From the NCBI RefSeq assembly GCF_001426375.1, contig NZ_LMEO01000045.1, positions 120,825 through 184,824 on the forward strand: DNA of 64,000 nt, given 5' to 3'. The notes beneath the pieces are model-generated. The model worked only from the letters and a program-made list of their open reading frames with translations, did no database searches and had not been told where the DNA came from. This document shows positions 25,859 through 33,751 of this stretch, in pieces. Numbering within the stretch: position 1 is the first letter of the stretch; the number at the start of each line of letters is the position of its first letter. The stretch comes from Paenibacillus sp. Root444D2. Its GTDB lineage: Bacteria; Bacillota; Bacilli; Paenibacillales; NBRC-103111. A program made the translations under genes and the position numbers.

Positions 25859-26037
25859 TTGCTTGTTCCCCCTTGAAAATTATAGAGTTATGTAAATTGC
25901 AATTGGTATAATTCGACAGGATCATACATAATCCTATCCAAATTTAATAAAGATTTGATAAAGATTCGTCCTATTGTCCGCAGTTCCTTTGCAATTCCTC
26001 CCATTCTCCGCTCATCAAGCGAACATTTCCGCAATTG

Positions 26038-26046
26038 TGTTATAAT
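26038..26046 (+). promoter_or_regulatory. Extended -10 promoter for the 57-residue gene
   Basis: TG-T-TATAAT, a perfect extended -10. No good -35 is visible, as expected for this class. Confidence 0.6.
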
Positions 26047-26080
26047 GTTCAATATCAAAATACTGGAGGCACAATGGCAT

Positions 26081-26254
26081 ATGAAAATATATGTTATCCT
26101 CTCCTTCGATGGCGAAGGAATGGAAAATGTTTATGTAGGCGCAGATGAGGAGAAAGCACTTTCTCTGAAGCCGGCTGACTTTGAAAACTGCGAGGCCCTT
26201 TTCGTAGAGATTTGGGAAGATGGCGAGAAAACCGACGATTACCGCTTAGAATAA
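26081..26254 (+). CDS. Hypothetical acidic 57-residue protein
   Basis: From ATG 26081 (GGAGG 12 bases upstream) the product begins MKIYVILSFDGEGMENVYVG and ends acidic (EIWEDGEKTDDYRLE). It looks like a small beta-alpha-beta fold without cysteines or membrane segments. An extended -10 (TGTTATAAT, 26038-26046) stands 35 bases upstream. It precedes the 250-residue unknown gene by 46 bases, perhaps as one operon. The family is not recognised. Confidence 0.6.
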   Translation: MKIYVILSFDGEGMENVYVGADEEKALSLKPADFENCEALFVEIWEDGEKTDDYRLE

Positions 26255-26300
26255 CTAACGATACATACTTCCAAACAAATAATAGAAAGGCGGAGATCTC

Positions 26301-27053
26301 GTGGTCCACGCGTTTACCATCCAGCCCTCTTCGTATAATACTTTCGAAGACGAGAGCGATCAGCTCGAACAGTGTAAAGAATGGGGCTTGCTTTCAGAGA
26401 AAGCAGCGAAAACAAAGGCATTCTTCTACAAGGGGAATGGCATGAATCTACCATGCGGCATTGTTGGTTTTGTGGATAAAATGACCGCTGTCATTGAATT
26501 CGACAACAAGCAGCTGCACTGCATCCATCCCTCTTACCTGAAGGAAATGCAAGCAGCCAATTACAGCCAGAGAGGCGCAGGAACCGCTGACTCCACAGAA
26601 GCGGAAGTCTTAGAGCTTGAGACTTTGCAAGAAGATGCTCCAGTTAGCGTCGAAGTAAATGTGGAAGTTAATGCGGATACTAATGTCGAGGAAGTTAAAA
26701 AGGCCCCCAAAGAGCCGAAAAAAGAGAAGGCCAAAAAAGAAAAAGCTCCAAAGCTTCAACTTCCCGAAGAAAAAGTGAAAATGATCGCTACTGTAAAGGA
26801 ATTTACAACGGTACCGAACAATTTCTCTGATACTGAAGATGAAGTCGTTATCTACGAGGCTGTTTCCCTGACAGAACCAGAAATGGAGATCGGCGAAGCT
26901 TGGTCCAGCCACAGTGCCACACTTAAGAAATTGGAACTGGAAATCGGGGACAAGCTCTCATTCGAATGTAAAATTGTAGCGAAGAAGCTCTCGAAACATC
27001 CGATACCTTATAAAATCAACAATCCTGCTAAATTACAAAAGGTAACATCCTGA
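26301..27053 (+). CDS. Hypothetical protein with charged linker between two domains
   Basis: 250 residues from GTG 26301 (GGCGGAG five bases upstream). An N-terminal domain (about 1-95) has NLPCGIVGFVDKMTAVIEFD. A long low-complexity linker (about 100-160) is rich in Glu, Lys, Pro and Val, with KEPKKEKAKKEKAP. A C-terminal domain (about 160-250) ends EIGDKLSFECKIVAKKL and YKINNPAKLQKV, which reads like a small beta-barrel. No signal peptide is present. The bipartite layout would suit a cytoplasmic adaptor or nucleic-acid-binding protein, but I do not recognise either domain. Copy B of the palindromic element begins 36 bases after its stop. Confidence 0.75.
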   Translation: MVHAFTIQPSSYNTFEDESDQLEQCKEWGLLSEKAAKTKAFFYKGNGMNLPCGIVGFVDKMTAVIEFDNKQLHCIHPSYLKEMQAANYSQRGAGTADSTEAEVLELETLQEDAPVSVEVNVEVNADTNVEEVKKAPKEPKKEKAKKEKAPKLQLPEEKVKMIATVKEFTTVPNNFSDTEDEVVIYEAVSLTEPEMEIGEAWSSHSATLKKLELEIGDKLSFECKIVAKKLSKHPIPYKINNPAKLQKVTS

Positions 27054-27088
27054 CTACTTGGTGTCCCGATATCCTGAAAACATGTGAA

Positions 27089-27272
27089 GCTGTACTTCGT
27101 ACAACATTACTGCTCCCATTCAGCGTTATCCTCGCCATTGTTGTAATTAATGCAACAATTCCATGCAATATTGGCCATTTCGAATGAAATATGGCTAATT
27201 TGTTGTATCAAATACAATATCTCCAGCCTGACGAGCAAAAATCAAAGAAATTGTTGTACGCCGTACAACAAC
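27089..27272 (+). repeat. Four-palindrome intergenic element, copy B
   Basis: Units at about 27089-27109, 27138-27160, 27199-27220 and 27250-27272; starts are 48-49, 61 and 51 bases apart. The last unit is nearly perfect (TTGTTGTAC-GCC-GTACAACA). It lies between convergent genes. Same architecture and orientation as copies A, C and D. Confidence 0.8.
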
Positions 27273-27326
27273 TCCCGCAACTACGCAGGAGATGTCAGTC
27301 AAATTCATATGCCTCGCAATAAATAA

Positions 27327-27415
27327 GGGTTAGGCTGCAATTAGCCTAACCCTCAAAAATCCAATAAATCCCAACGCCTTCAAGGGGAGTATGTCATTTC
27401 ATACTCCCCTTTTTT
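27327..27415 (+). terminator. Two consecutive hairpins, the second a rho-independent terminator
   Basis: The first is GGGTTAGGCT/AGCCTAACCC (27327-27352). The second is a 12-base stem AAGGGGAGTATG/CATACTCCCCTT (27382-27411) followed by T residues. They end transcription of the upstream + genes after the repeat element. I see nothing further in 27416-27562. Confidence 0.85.
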
Positions 27416-27562
27416 ATCTGCCTGCTGGCAGTCATTTTCGCGTTATCTGCAGACAAAAAACTTCAAGATCATCACTTTCTGCCCTATATTATACTGCCCA
27501 TATGTTCCACGAATTCTAAGTTTGGGCTACTCACGACCGTGAGATGACACAGAGCAGCTTAA

Positions 27563-27733
27563 CTAATGCCTCATCTTTCTTCTTGCTTCTAGCTCCTTCT
27601 TCAACGCATGTTCAACGGATTCTGCTAGGATATCGAATTTCTCTGCAACGGTGTAAGTTAGGATCTTCCCACAATGGATGCAGCGCTGCATCTGAAGTTC
27701 TGTGACTTTCGAACAATTGGTGCATTTAATCAT
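27563..27733 (-). CDS. Small zinc-ribbon protein
   Basis: 56 residues from ATG 27733 (AAAGGTGG upstream); longer frames start in non-coding sequence. Two CxxC knuckles, CTNC at residues 4-7 and CIHC at about 18-21, define a zinc ribbon; a charged helix follows (AESVEHALKKELEARRK). Such mini-ribbons occur as stand-alone regulators or adaptors. Function not known. Confidence 0.75.
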   Translation of the reverse strand: MIKCTNCSKVTELQMQRCIHCGKILTYTVAEKFDILAESVEHALKKELEARRKMRH

Positions 27734-27899
27734 CGTATGGAGACCACCTTTTAAAAATATCATACTTCTATTATACACATATACGTCAAAAAGCCACCTC
27801 CCCTCCCGAATGAACCCCCTAGGTGACACCAGACTTACTAGTTATTTACGGTAATCATTGCTTATTCGACCGTACTTTAACTCTCTTCACTTCTGCCTT

Positions 27900-28775
27900 C
27901 TACTCGATGAAGCCTTTTCGTTGCAGTAATTCTTGCGTATCATTCCACAGTTTTCTTTGAATTTCGGTATCTCCGCCAGGGGATATTGGCGTAATAGAGT
28001 CCCCGGTTCCAACGTTGAAGTAACCGCCGGTCACATCCTGGTATTGTGGCTCAACAGCCAACCGTGTAATAATTTCAGCTCCTTTGCGTGGATCTCCGAC
28101 ATGCAGAAATTTAAAAATACGTTCAAGTATTGCAGCAAACCAGAGCTCACGTCCGAGACCCGTTACATTGAAGCCCGGATTTAGCGCATTAACAGAGACC
28201 CCCGTTCCAGAAAATTGACGTGCCAGTTCTCCAGTAAACATAATATTGAGCAGCTTCGTTTTACCATAATGCGAAGACGAGCCTCTAGCAGTAAAAGATG
28301 AGGTATCGGTCAAATCCTCGGGAAGCTTGAGCTCACCATGATTACGCGATGCCTCTGAAGCGACATTGACAACCCTTGCACTTCCTGATTTCATCAATGA
28401 ATGTTGTAATAAATGGGTGAATAACCACGGAGCCAAATAGTTAACGGCCATCATTTCTGCAAAACCCTCAGATGTAATTCGCTGCTCAAATGCATGCAAT
28501 CCTGCATTATTTATTAGTACATCAATCTTTGGATATGAAGCTTTGATTTCAGTTCCGATCTTCCTGACATCTTTCATTATCGATAGGTCTCCGAAAAAAA
28601 AGTCCACTTTAGTTTTCGGCGCGATGTCCTTTAACAGTTTTACAGTCGTTTCAGCCCGATTTTTGCTTCTGGCTGTTAACACAAGATGAGCGCCGCGTTT
28701 TGCCATTTCCATTGCAGCAAGTTGGCCGAGACCGCTAGTAGCGCCAGTAATTACAATAATTTGGTTAGTTGTCAT
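27900..28775 (-). CDS. Short-chain dehydrogenase/reductase
   Basis: 291 residues from ATG 28775 with GGGAGG upstream. Classical SDR marks are TGATSGLG near residue 9 for NAD(P), NNAG near 86, and a catalytic Ser...YGKTK arrangement near 170 (SSHYGKTKLLN). Extended length and overall pattern resemble retinol-dehydrogenase-like SDRs. Its substrate is unknown. It is divergent from a MarR gene; its -35 lies inside one of two matching operators, so it is the MarR target. Confidence 0.92.
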   Translation of the reverse strand: MTTNQIIVITGATSGLGQLAAMEMAKRGAHLVLTARSKNRAETTVKLLKDIAPKTKVDFFFGDLSIMKDVRKIGTEIKASYPKIDVLINNAGLHAFEQRITSEGFAEMMAVNYLAPWLFTHLLQHSLMKSGSARVVNVASEASRNHGELKLPEDLTDTSSFTARGSSSHYGKTKLLNIMFTGELARQFSGTGVSVNALNPGFNVTGLGRELWFAAILERIFKFLHVGDPRKGAEIITRLAVEPQYQDVTGGYFNVGTGDSITPISPGGDTEIQRKLWNDTQELLQRKGFIE

Positions 28776-28823
28776 AATAAGTCCTCCCTTGCAGTTTGAC
28801 ACGTAATGGATAAATCAATATAC

Positions 28824-28865
28824 TTGATATATGTCAATCATATGTATTTGTTTGATATATGTCAA
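28824..28865. promoter_or_regulatory. Tandem MarR operators overlapping the SDR promoter
   Basis: Two identical copies of the near-palindrome TTGATATATGTCAA at 28824-28837 and 28852-28865, 28 bases apart. On - the SDR promoter reads TTGACA 28865-28860, 17 bases, TATGAT 28842-28837, so -35 and -10 are each in contact with an operator. Confidence 0.85.
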
Positions 28866-28901
28866 GTTGTTTTAGAGATTACTACTCATTTGAGGTGAAC
28901 T

Positions 28902-29372
28902 ATGAAGGAATTGACTCCAAACCAACTTACTGAGAGAGAGCAGTTGGAACTTAGGCTCGGCGAACAGTTAAACGCACTTATTAGCGCCTCCCATGCGCTC
29001 AATGTCAGAGCTGCGGCACGTTTCGATTCATCCCTGCAACCCGCAGCGTTTCTTATTGTCCGATGGCTCTTCTCGTACGGTCCTGCAAGCGCTACTGTTT
29101 TAGCGGAATCTACAGCAATGGACCGTAGTTCTGTTAGTCGTCTTGTCAATCAAATCAAGGGATTAGGCTATGTGCAAAGTGAAACGTCCCCTGATGATCG
29201 TCGAGGCGTACTGTTATCACTGACTCCGCTTGGACGACAAATGACCGTAGATGCTCTAAAAGAAAAAGAATCCGTCTTTTTTGAAAGCATTGCAAAATGG
29301 GAAGATGACCAGCTTGAATCTTTTAGTGAAATGCTCAAACATTTCAACGCTGCTGTCAGCCATTTAAAATAA
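28902..29372 (+). CDS. MarR family transcriptional regulator
   Basis: 156 residues. A winged helix covers about residues 45-115 (ATVLAESTAMDRSSVSRLVNQI recognition region and SPDDRRGVLLSLTPLG wing), flanked by helical dimerisation arms. GAGGTG precedes the ATG. It is divergent from the SDR gene and very probably represses it through the two TTGATATATGTCAA boxes, responding to a small aromatic or other ligand. Confidence 0.93.
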   Translation: MKELTPNQLTEREQLELRLGEQLNALISASHALNVRAAARFDSSLQPAAFLIVRWLFSYGPASATVLAESTAMDRSSVSRLVNQIKGLGYVQSETSPDDRRGVLLSLTPLGRQMTVDALKEKESVFFESIAKWEDDQLESFSEMLKHFNAAVSHLK

Positions 29373-29439
29373 CAAGTTAACCGAATCGAATGGCAAGTAA
29401 TTTTCTCAAGGAAGCCATTGGAGATTCATAATAAAGAAG

Positions 29440-29468
29440 GACAGTCGAATCATTCGACTGCCCTTTTT
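29440..29468 (+). terminator. Terminator of the marR gene
   Basis: CAGTCGAA/TTCGACTG hairpin followed by CCC and a T run. Confidence 0.88.
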
Positions 29469-29583
29469 TAATGATGACCGGAAGTTAAGCCGGGTAACAC
29501 CAGCTGCCAGACGGCCTCCAACCATCTAAGCCATAAACAATGGATGATCGCATTTCATGCATGTATAATCGTACAATTCTCCT

Positions 29584-29791
29584 TCACTTCACTCTCGTGT
29601 AAAAACTGCCGACCACACGGAAAGTGTCCAAAACCATTTGGCCGGATTTCCCGGATCCATTACGCATCGCTTTGCGGATCGAGTCTTCCTGGATCGTCTG
29701 AGCCCGCGCCTAGAGCAGTACTTCATTTTGATACGTATCCAGAATACTTTCGTAGGCCAGGATCAGGTCGGTCCTGAATACTATTACTCAT
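29584..29791 (-). pseudogene. Unidentified coding remnant
   Basis: On -, a frame reads TDLILAYESILDTYQNEVLL, an in-frame TAG at 29712-29710, then ARAQTIQEDSIRKAMRNGSG and a further stretch to TGA at 29586-29584. Charge pattern and composition look protein-like on both sides of the stop, and a possible ATG at 29791 is one base out of frame. This suggests a decayed gene with one nonsense codon and one small indel. I do not recognise the parent. The rest of the 29373-29914 gap holds the marR terminator and the cyd promoter region. Confidence 0.35.
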
Positions 29792-29828
29792 AACGTTAAT
29801 AAAGTTGTAATACTTTGTTCAAACCGTA

Positions 29829-29883
29829 TTCACATATCATGTGAAAAAAATCACATACATCGAGTAAGATAGAAACATATAAC
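29829..29883 (+). promoter_or_regulatory. Fnr-type box and -10 of the cytochrome bd operon
   Basis: TGTGA-N6-TCACA at 29840-29855 matches the B. subtilis Fnr consensus exactly. It overlaps a second perfect palindrome, TTCACAT-ATC-ATGTGAA (29829-29845). A -10 TATAAC at 29878-29883 would place transcription near 29890 and the Fnr box centre near -42, the classic activating position. Rex uses a related sequence (TTGTGA-N6-TCACAA) and could also act here. Confidence 0.7.
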
Positions 29884-29914
29884 AAATCAAATTGAAAACA
29901 GAAGGTGATACCGC

Positions 29915-30010
29915 TTGAACCAATCTCTAAAACATGAAAAACGATTGATGTACCTGATGTTCATTGTTGCTTTTGTCATGTTCCTCTCTTTTATCCGCAA
30001 GTTTTTTTGA
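29915..30010 (+). CDS. 31-residue single-helix membrane peptide upstream of cydA
   Basis: TTG start with GAAGGTG upstream, closing at TGA 30010. The product starts NQSLKHEKRL and continues as one hydrophobic helix, MYLMFIVAFVMFLSF, with a basic tail IRKFF. It sits on the cyd transcript between the Fnr-type promoter and cydA, 33 bases ahead of it. Small single-helix subunits are common in cytochrome bd oxidases, though this one does not resemble CydX or the CydS-like gene at the other end of the operon. Function is inferred from position only. Confidence 0.6.
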   Translation: MNQSLKHEKRLMYLMFIVAFVMFLSFIRKFF

Positions 30011-30043
30011 ACTTATGAAAGTTAACAAAGGAGATGAGTCCAT

Positions 30044-31393
30044 ATGCCTATCTACGATTCCGTATTTTATAGCCGCCTACTCACTGAGACTACACTGGCA
30101 TTTCATATCATTTTCGCTACCATCGGCGTTGGCGTTCCGGTCATGATTATGTTGGCTGAGTTAGCCAGCATTAAACGTAAAGATCCCTATTATGCGTTGC
30201 TGGCACGAAGATGGGCTCGGGGATTCGTTATCACCGTTGCTATTGGAGTGGTTACTGGTACTGCCATCGGGCTTCAACTCAGCCTATTGTGGCCGAAGTT
30301 CATGGAGATTGCTGGGCAAGCGATTGCACTTCCATTATTTTTAGAGACTTTTGCCTTTTTCATCGAGGCTATCTTCTTAGGCATTTATTTATATACATGG
30401 GAACGATTGAAACCTAAACATCATCTGCTACTACTCGTACCTGTTGTCATTGGCTCCTCTGCTTCAGCGTTTTTTATTACGACAGTGAATGCATTCATGA
30501 ATACGCCGCAAGGCTTCACTCTAAAAGATGGCTTAATTACGAATGTACAGCCGATTCTAGCAATGTTTAATCCATCAATGCCCACCAAAGTGGCACATGT
30601 ACTTTCCTCAGCCTACATGACCAGCGCATTCATCTTGGCTGCTATAGCGGCCTACTCCCTTCTCAGGAAAAAGGGGGACACTTTATACGCCAAAAAAGCA
30701 TTAAAACTGACCGTTACTGCTGGGCTAGTGTTCGCTATAACTACGGCTATGATCGGAGATCTATCAGCCAAATTTCTAGCTCATAATCAACCTGAAAAGC
30801 TTGCCGCAGCCGAGTGGCATTTTGAAACGGCTACGAATGCACCGCTCGTTCTTGGTGGTATTTTGACTCAAAATAATGAGGTTAAATATGCGTTGAAAAT
30901 TCCGTATGCTCTAAGTATTTTGGCAGGTGGAACTCCAGGAACTGAGGTAAAAGGGCTGAATGATGTTCCTAAAGATCTTCGTCCTCCTCTATACGTGCAT
31001 TATTTCTTTGACGCCATGGTTGCTATAGGTATGTTTGTGATCGTCGTTGCCATTTGTCATATGTGGTACTCACGTAAGAAATCCCGTAAACCTTATCCGA
31101 GATGGCTTCTAGCGATTATCATTGTGTGTGGTCCTCTTTCCATGCTAGGCATCCAATGTGGATGGTTTTACGCGGAGGTTGGCCGCCAACCATGGATATT
31201 GCGTGGATATATGAAGGTAGCTGATGCCGCTACAACTTCACAAGACGTGGATACCATGTTACTGCTGTTCTGTTTACTTTATATCGTTTTAGCATTGACC
31301 GCAGTAAAAGTGTTATCCAAACTTTTCAGAAAAAACGATGTTGCAGATGAACTGATTGCACTTGGTATTTTCGGAGGGAGGACCAAAGAATGA
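30044..31393 (+). CDS. cydA: Cytochrome bd ubiquinol/menaquinol oxidase subunit I
   Basis: 449 residues with about nine membrane helices. The N-terminus places the distal haem ligand His in TTLAFHIIFATIGVGVP; Glu residues in LPLFLETFAFFIEAIFLGIY near residue 100 belong to the proton channel. GWFYAEVGRQPW near residue 370 is the conserved quinol-site region. The periplasmic Q-loop is short, as in Firmicutes. AAAGGAGATG precedes the ATG. The stop overlaps cydB in ATGA. It provides quinol oxidation and high-affinity oxygen reduction; the Fnr-type box suggests induction under low oxygen. Confidence 0.97.
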   Translation: MPIYDSVFYSRLLTETTLAFHIIFATIGVGVPVMIMLAELASIKRKDPYYALLARRWARGFVITVAIGVVTGTAIGLQLSLLWPKFMEIAGQAIALPLFLETFAFFIEAIFLGIYLYTWERLKPKHHLLLLVPVVIGSSASAFFITTVNAFMNTPQGFTLKDGLITNVQPILAMFNPSMPTKVAHVLSSAYMTSAFILAAIAAYSLLRKKGDTLYAKKALKLTVTAGLVFAITTAMIGDLSAKFLAHNQPEKLAAAEWHFETATNAPLVLGGILTQNNEVKYALKIPYALSILAGGTPGTEVKGLNDVPKDLRPPLYVHYFFDAMVAIGMFVIVVAICHMWYSRKKSRKPYPRWLLAIIIVCGPLSMLGIQCGWFYAEVGRQPWILRGYMKVADAATTSQDVDTMLLLFCLLYIVLALTAVKVLSKLFRKNDVADELIALGIFGGRTKE

Positions 31394-32418
31394 GCCTAGA
31401 ACTAATTGGAATAACTGTTTTGTGGATCTTTTTATACGGGTATTTAATTGTGGCATCCATTGATTTTGGTGCTGGTTTCTTCAGTTACTATTCGGTTATT
31501 ACGATGAAAAAGCATATCATTCATAAGATCATTGAAAGATATCTGTCTCCTGTCTGGGAAGTTACCAATGTATTCTTAGTTTTCTTCTACGTCGGTATGG
31601 TTGGATTCTTCCCTGAAACAGCACGTTATTATGGTACTGCGTTACTCGTGCCAGGCAGTGTGGCTATCATATTGTTAGCCATAAGAGGAGCCTACTACGC
31701 TTTCAGCAACTATGGTTCCAAGGATAACAAATGGTACATGCTGCTCTATGGAGCTACGGGCTTGCTCATCCCTGCAACCCTTTCTACGGTACTAACCATA
31801 TCTGAGGGTGGAATCATCGTTGAACAGAACGGCATGATTTTACTAGATTGGAGTAAGTTACTTGGGAGTCCTTATACTTGGTCGGTCATCCTGCTATCGC
31901 TGGTCAGCGTCCTTTATATCTCGTCCATGTTCCTTTCCTTCTATGCCTATAGAGCAAAAGACTATCCCGCTTTTAGAATTTTAAGAGGCTATGCTCTCTT
32001 TTGGAGCGGACCTACTATTCTTGCAAGTCTGCTTGTCTTTTTCGCCATAAACCAGCAAAACCCAGAACATTTCCGCAACATGCTTAACCTTGGATGGATG
32101 TTCGGAGCATCATTTCTCTGCTTTTTAGTTGCCGTCTACTTCCTTTGGAAACAAATTAAGCTAGGTCTAGCGTTCATATTGGTGCTTTTGCAATTTGCTT
32201 TTGCTTTCTTTGGTTATGGTAAGGCCCATTTACCGTATCTTTTATTTCCATACATCTCCATTCACGAAAACTTTACGAATCAAGCAATGGGAACTGCGTT
32301 AGTCATTGCCTTAATTGCAGGGCTTGTTATTGTAATCCCATCTCTGTTTCTGCTTATGCGTCTATTTCTTTTTGATGCTGATTATGTACAAGGTAAATTT
32401 ATAAAGAAGGGTGACTAA
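31390..32418 (+). CDS. cydB: Cytochrome bd oxidase subunit II
   Basis: 342 residues, about eight membrane helices, overlapping cydA by four bases. Family marks are LWIFLYGYLIVASIDFGAG at the N-terminus, an RYLSPVWEVTNVFLV stretch near residue 55 and RGAYYAFSNYG near 98. It forms the heterodimer with CydA. The CydS-like ORF starts five bases after its stop. No cydCD maturation genes are in the window. Confidence 0.96.
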   Translation: MSLELIGITVLWIFLYGYLIVASIDFGAGFFSYYSVITMKKHIIHKIIERYLSPVWEVTNVFLVFFYVGMVGFFPETARYYGTALLVPGSVAIILLAIRGAYYAFSNYGSKDNKWYMLLYGATGLLIPATLSTVLTISEGGIIVEQNGMILLDWSKLLGSPYTWSVILLSLVSVLYISSMFLSFYAYRAKDYPAFRILRGYALFWSGPTILASLLVFFAINQQNPEHFRNMLNLGWMFGASFLCFLVAVYFLWKQIKLGLAFILVLLQFAFAFFGYGKAHLPYLLFPYISIHENFTNQAMGTALVIALIAGLVIVIPSLFLLMRLFLFDADYVQGKFIKKGD

Positions 32419-32422
32419 ACCT

Positions 32423-32524
32423 ATGGAAATCATGCTAATCCAATATGCTCCACCGATATTTGTTCTATGTTCACTTGTTTTTATGATTCTGTGGGTTCCA
32501 AGGGCATCCGACGTGACAGAATAA
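32423..32524 (+). CDS. cydS: CydS-like 33-residue small subunit of cytochrome bd
   Basis: MEIMLIQYAPPIFVLCSLVF followed by MILWVPRASDVTE. Length (33 aa), the M..xLIxYAP start, one central helix, a Trp-Val pair and the acidic Val-x-Glu end match the pattern I recall for CydS, the small subunit seen in the Geobacillus bd oxidase structure. It follows cydB by four bases with AAGGGTG as ribosome site and precedes the operon terminator. Assignment depends on memory of the Geobacillus sequence and on position. Confidence 0.8.
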   Translation: MEIMLIQYAPPIFVLCSLVFMILWVPRASDVTE

Positions 32525-32538
32525 TCCGTAAGACGAAT

Positions 32539-32563
32539 AAGTCGACTATTTATTAGTCGACTT
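32539..32563. terminator. Terminator of the cyd operon, shared with the convergent gene
   Basis: Perfect ten-base stem AAGTCGACTA/TAGTCGACTT with a five-base loop and T-rich tail. Confidence 0.9.
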
Positions 32564-32571
32564 TTCTTTCC

Positions 32572-33381
32572 TTATGATTCGTGTTCAATATCCTTTTCCA
32601 TGTCGTGTTTAAGCTCTTTAGGCATTTTTTCTGGTTTACTTCCGAACCACTTCGTATAGAGAGCTTCATAAGTTCCATCTTTGGAGACTGCTATAATGGC
32701 CTTATTGATCTTTCCCATGTACATGTTCCGCTTTTTAGCAACGATTGCGTAGCTATCTTTGTTGAAAACTTCCCCTACTTTTTTAGCTTTTCCTTCTGCT
32801 GAGTTTTGCACATAATCTTGAATGCTGTGCTCTTCAAAAACAACTGCATCAACGTTTTTATTTTTCAAATCATCGTAAGCATCGGAGATATTCGCATAGC
32901 TCCTTATTTTGATCCCTTGAATTTCACTCACAAAATAATAAGCAGTCGATCCATTCCTAGTTGCCACCACTTTCTTGGCCAAGTCATCTTTGCCTTTAAT
33001 CCCCTCGTTATCTGATGCGGTGAGTATCGCTTCTCCCGATTGAAAATAAGGATCTGAATAGTCTAATTTGTTTTTGCGAGCATTCGTGACGGTCATTCCG
33101 GCGATTGCCAAATCCACATCGCCTGATTTCACACTTTTGTTCAACTCACCGTATTCCATAGCTACCCATTCATATTTTAGTTTCGCCTTTTTAGCAATGG
33201 CTTGCCATAATTCCACTTCGAAGCCTTTCTTCTCTTGCCCCTCTGTATACGTAAAGGGACGGTTATTTTTCTCGATACCGACTTTGATCGCTTCATCTTT
33301 CGAACATCCTGCGAAAGCTAGCGTTACCAAGAGAACGATCAACAGCATGATCCCCTGCTTGCTTCGAACTCGTATATTCAT
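32572..33381 (-). CDS. Amino-acid ABC transporter substrate-binding lipoprotein
   Basis: 269 residues. The signal peptide ends in LAFAGC (Cys about residue 26), so this is a lipoprotein on the outer membrane face. The remainder is a family 3 bilobal binding protein: GIEKNNRPFTY at the N-lobe start, GKKVDLAIAGMTVT-type hinge region near residue 90, and DYSDPYFQSGEAIL. It is typical of Gln/Glu/Lys-binding proteins. GGAGGG precedes the ATG. No permease or ATPase gene lies beside it, so it is an orphan binding protein. Confidence 0.92.
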   Translation of the reverse strand: MNIRVRSKQGIMLLIVLLVTLAFAGCSKDEAIKVGIEKNNRPFTYTEGQEKKGFEVELWQAIAKKAKLKYEWVAMEYGELNKSVKSGDVDLAIAGMTVTNARKNKLDYSDPYFQSGEAILTASDNEGIKGKDDLAKKVVATRNGSTAYYFVSEIQGIKIRSYANISDAYDDLKNKNVDAVVFEEHSIQDYVQNSAEGKAKKVGEVFNKDSYAIVAKKRNMYMGKINKAIIAVSKDGTYEALYTKWFGSKPEKMPKELKHDMEKDIEHES

Positions 33382-33497
33382 TGCCTTTTATGCCCTCCTT
33401 ATCGGGTAAACAACGGTATTATTTGTAAATTGTTAATCGGTTATGCAGATATGGCAGCACATATTGTGCAAGTTTTAATTCAGGAGTATTAAAAATA

Positions 33498-33533
33498 TGA
33501 AAAAGACCAATCCGCAAAATTGTGGATTGGTCT
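33498..33533 (-). terminator. Terminator of the MCO-ZIP-tatA operon
   Basis: Perfect ten-base stem AGACCAATCC/GGATTGGTCT followed on - by T residues, immediately after the tatA stop. Confidence 0.9.
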
Positions 33534-33538
33534 ACTAT

Positions 33539-33718
33539 TCATTCTACTTTCTGCTTCTCTTTGGAATCCTCTTCCAACAATCCCTTCGTTCCTTGCCTAA
33601 ACTCCTTAATCGTTGTACCGAATGCGCGGCCTAACTGTGGAAGCTTCGAAGGTCCGAATAAAAGTAACGCAACTGCAAAGATGATGACAAAGCCTGATAC
33701 GCCAATGCCTGATAGCAT
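33539..33718 (-). CDS. tatA: Sec-independent translocase protein TatA
   Basis: 59 residues from ATG 33718, with TAGGTG eight bases upstream (a GTG three codons earlier sits on the ribosome site). A short N-terminal helix GVSGFVIIFAVALLLFGPSK, the FGPSKLPQLGRAFG hinge with Phe-Gly and an amphipathic helix are diagnostic of TatA; a short charged tail follows. It lies at the end of an operon whose first gene encodes a Tat-signal multicopper oxidase, so it may supply dedicated export capacity. No tatC is in the window. Confidence 0.95.
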   Translation of the reverse strand: MLSGIGVSGFVIIFAVALLLFGPSKLPQLGRAFGTTIKEFRQGTKGLLEEDSKEKQKVE

Positions 33719-33751
33719 GATGTTCACCTACCCCATATTATGGTTTCTGAA

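Noticed and set aside
26081..26254. Toxin-antitoxin pair with the following gene
   Set aside because: Sizes, the 46-base gap and the lack of toxin or DNA-binding motifs do not support it.
33539..33718. Complete Tat translocase locus
   Set aside because: Only tatA is present; no tatC lies within the window.
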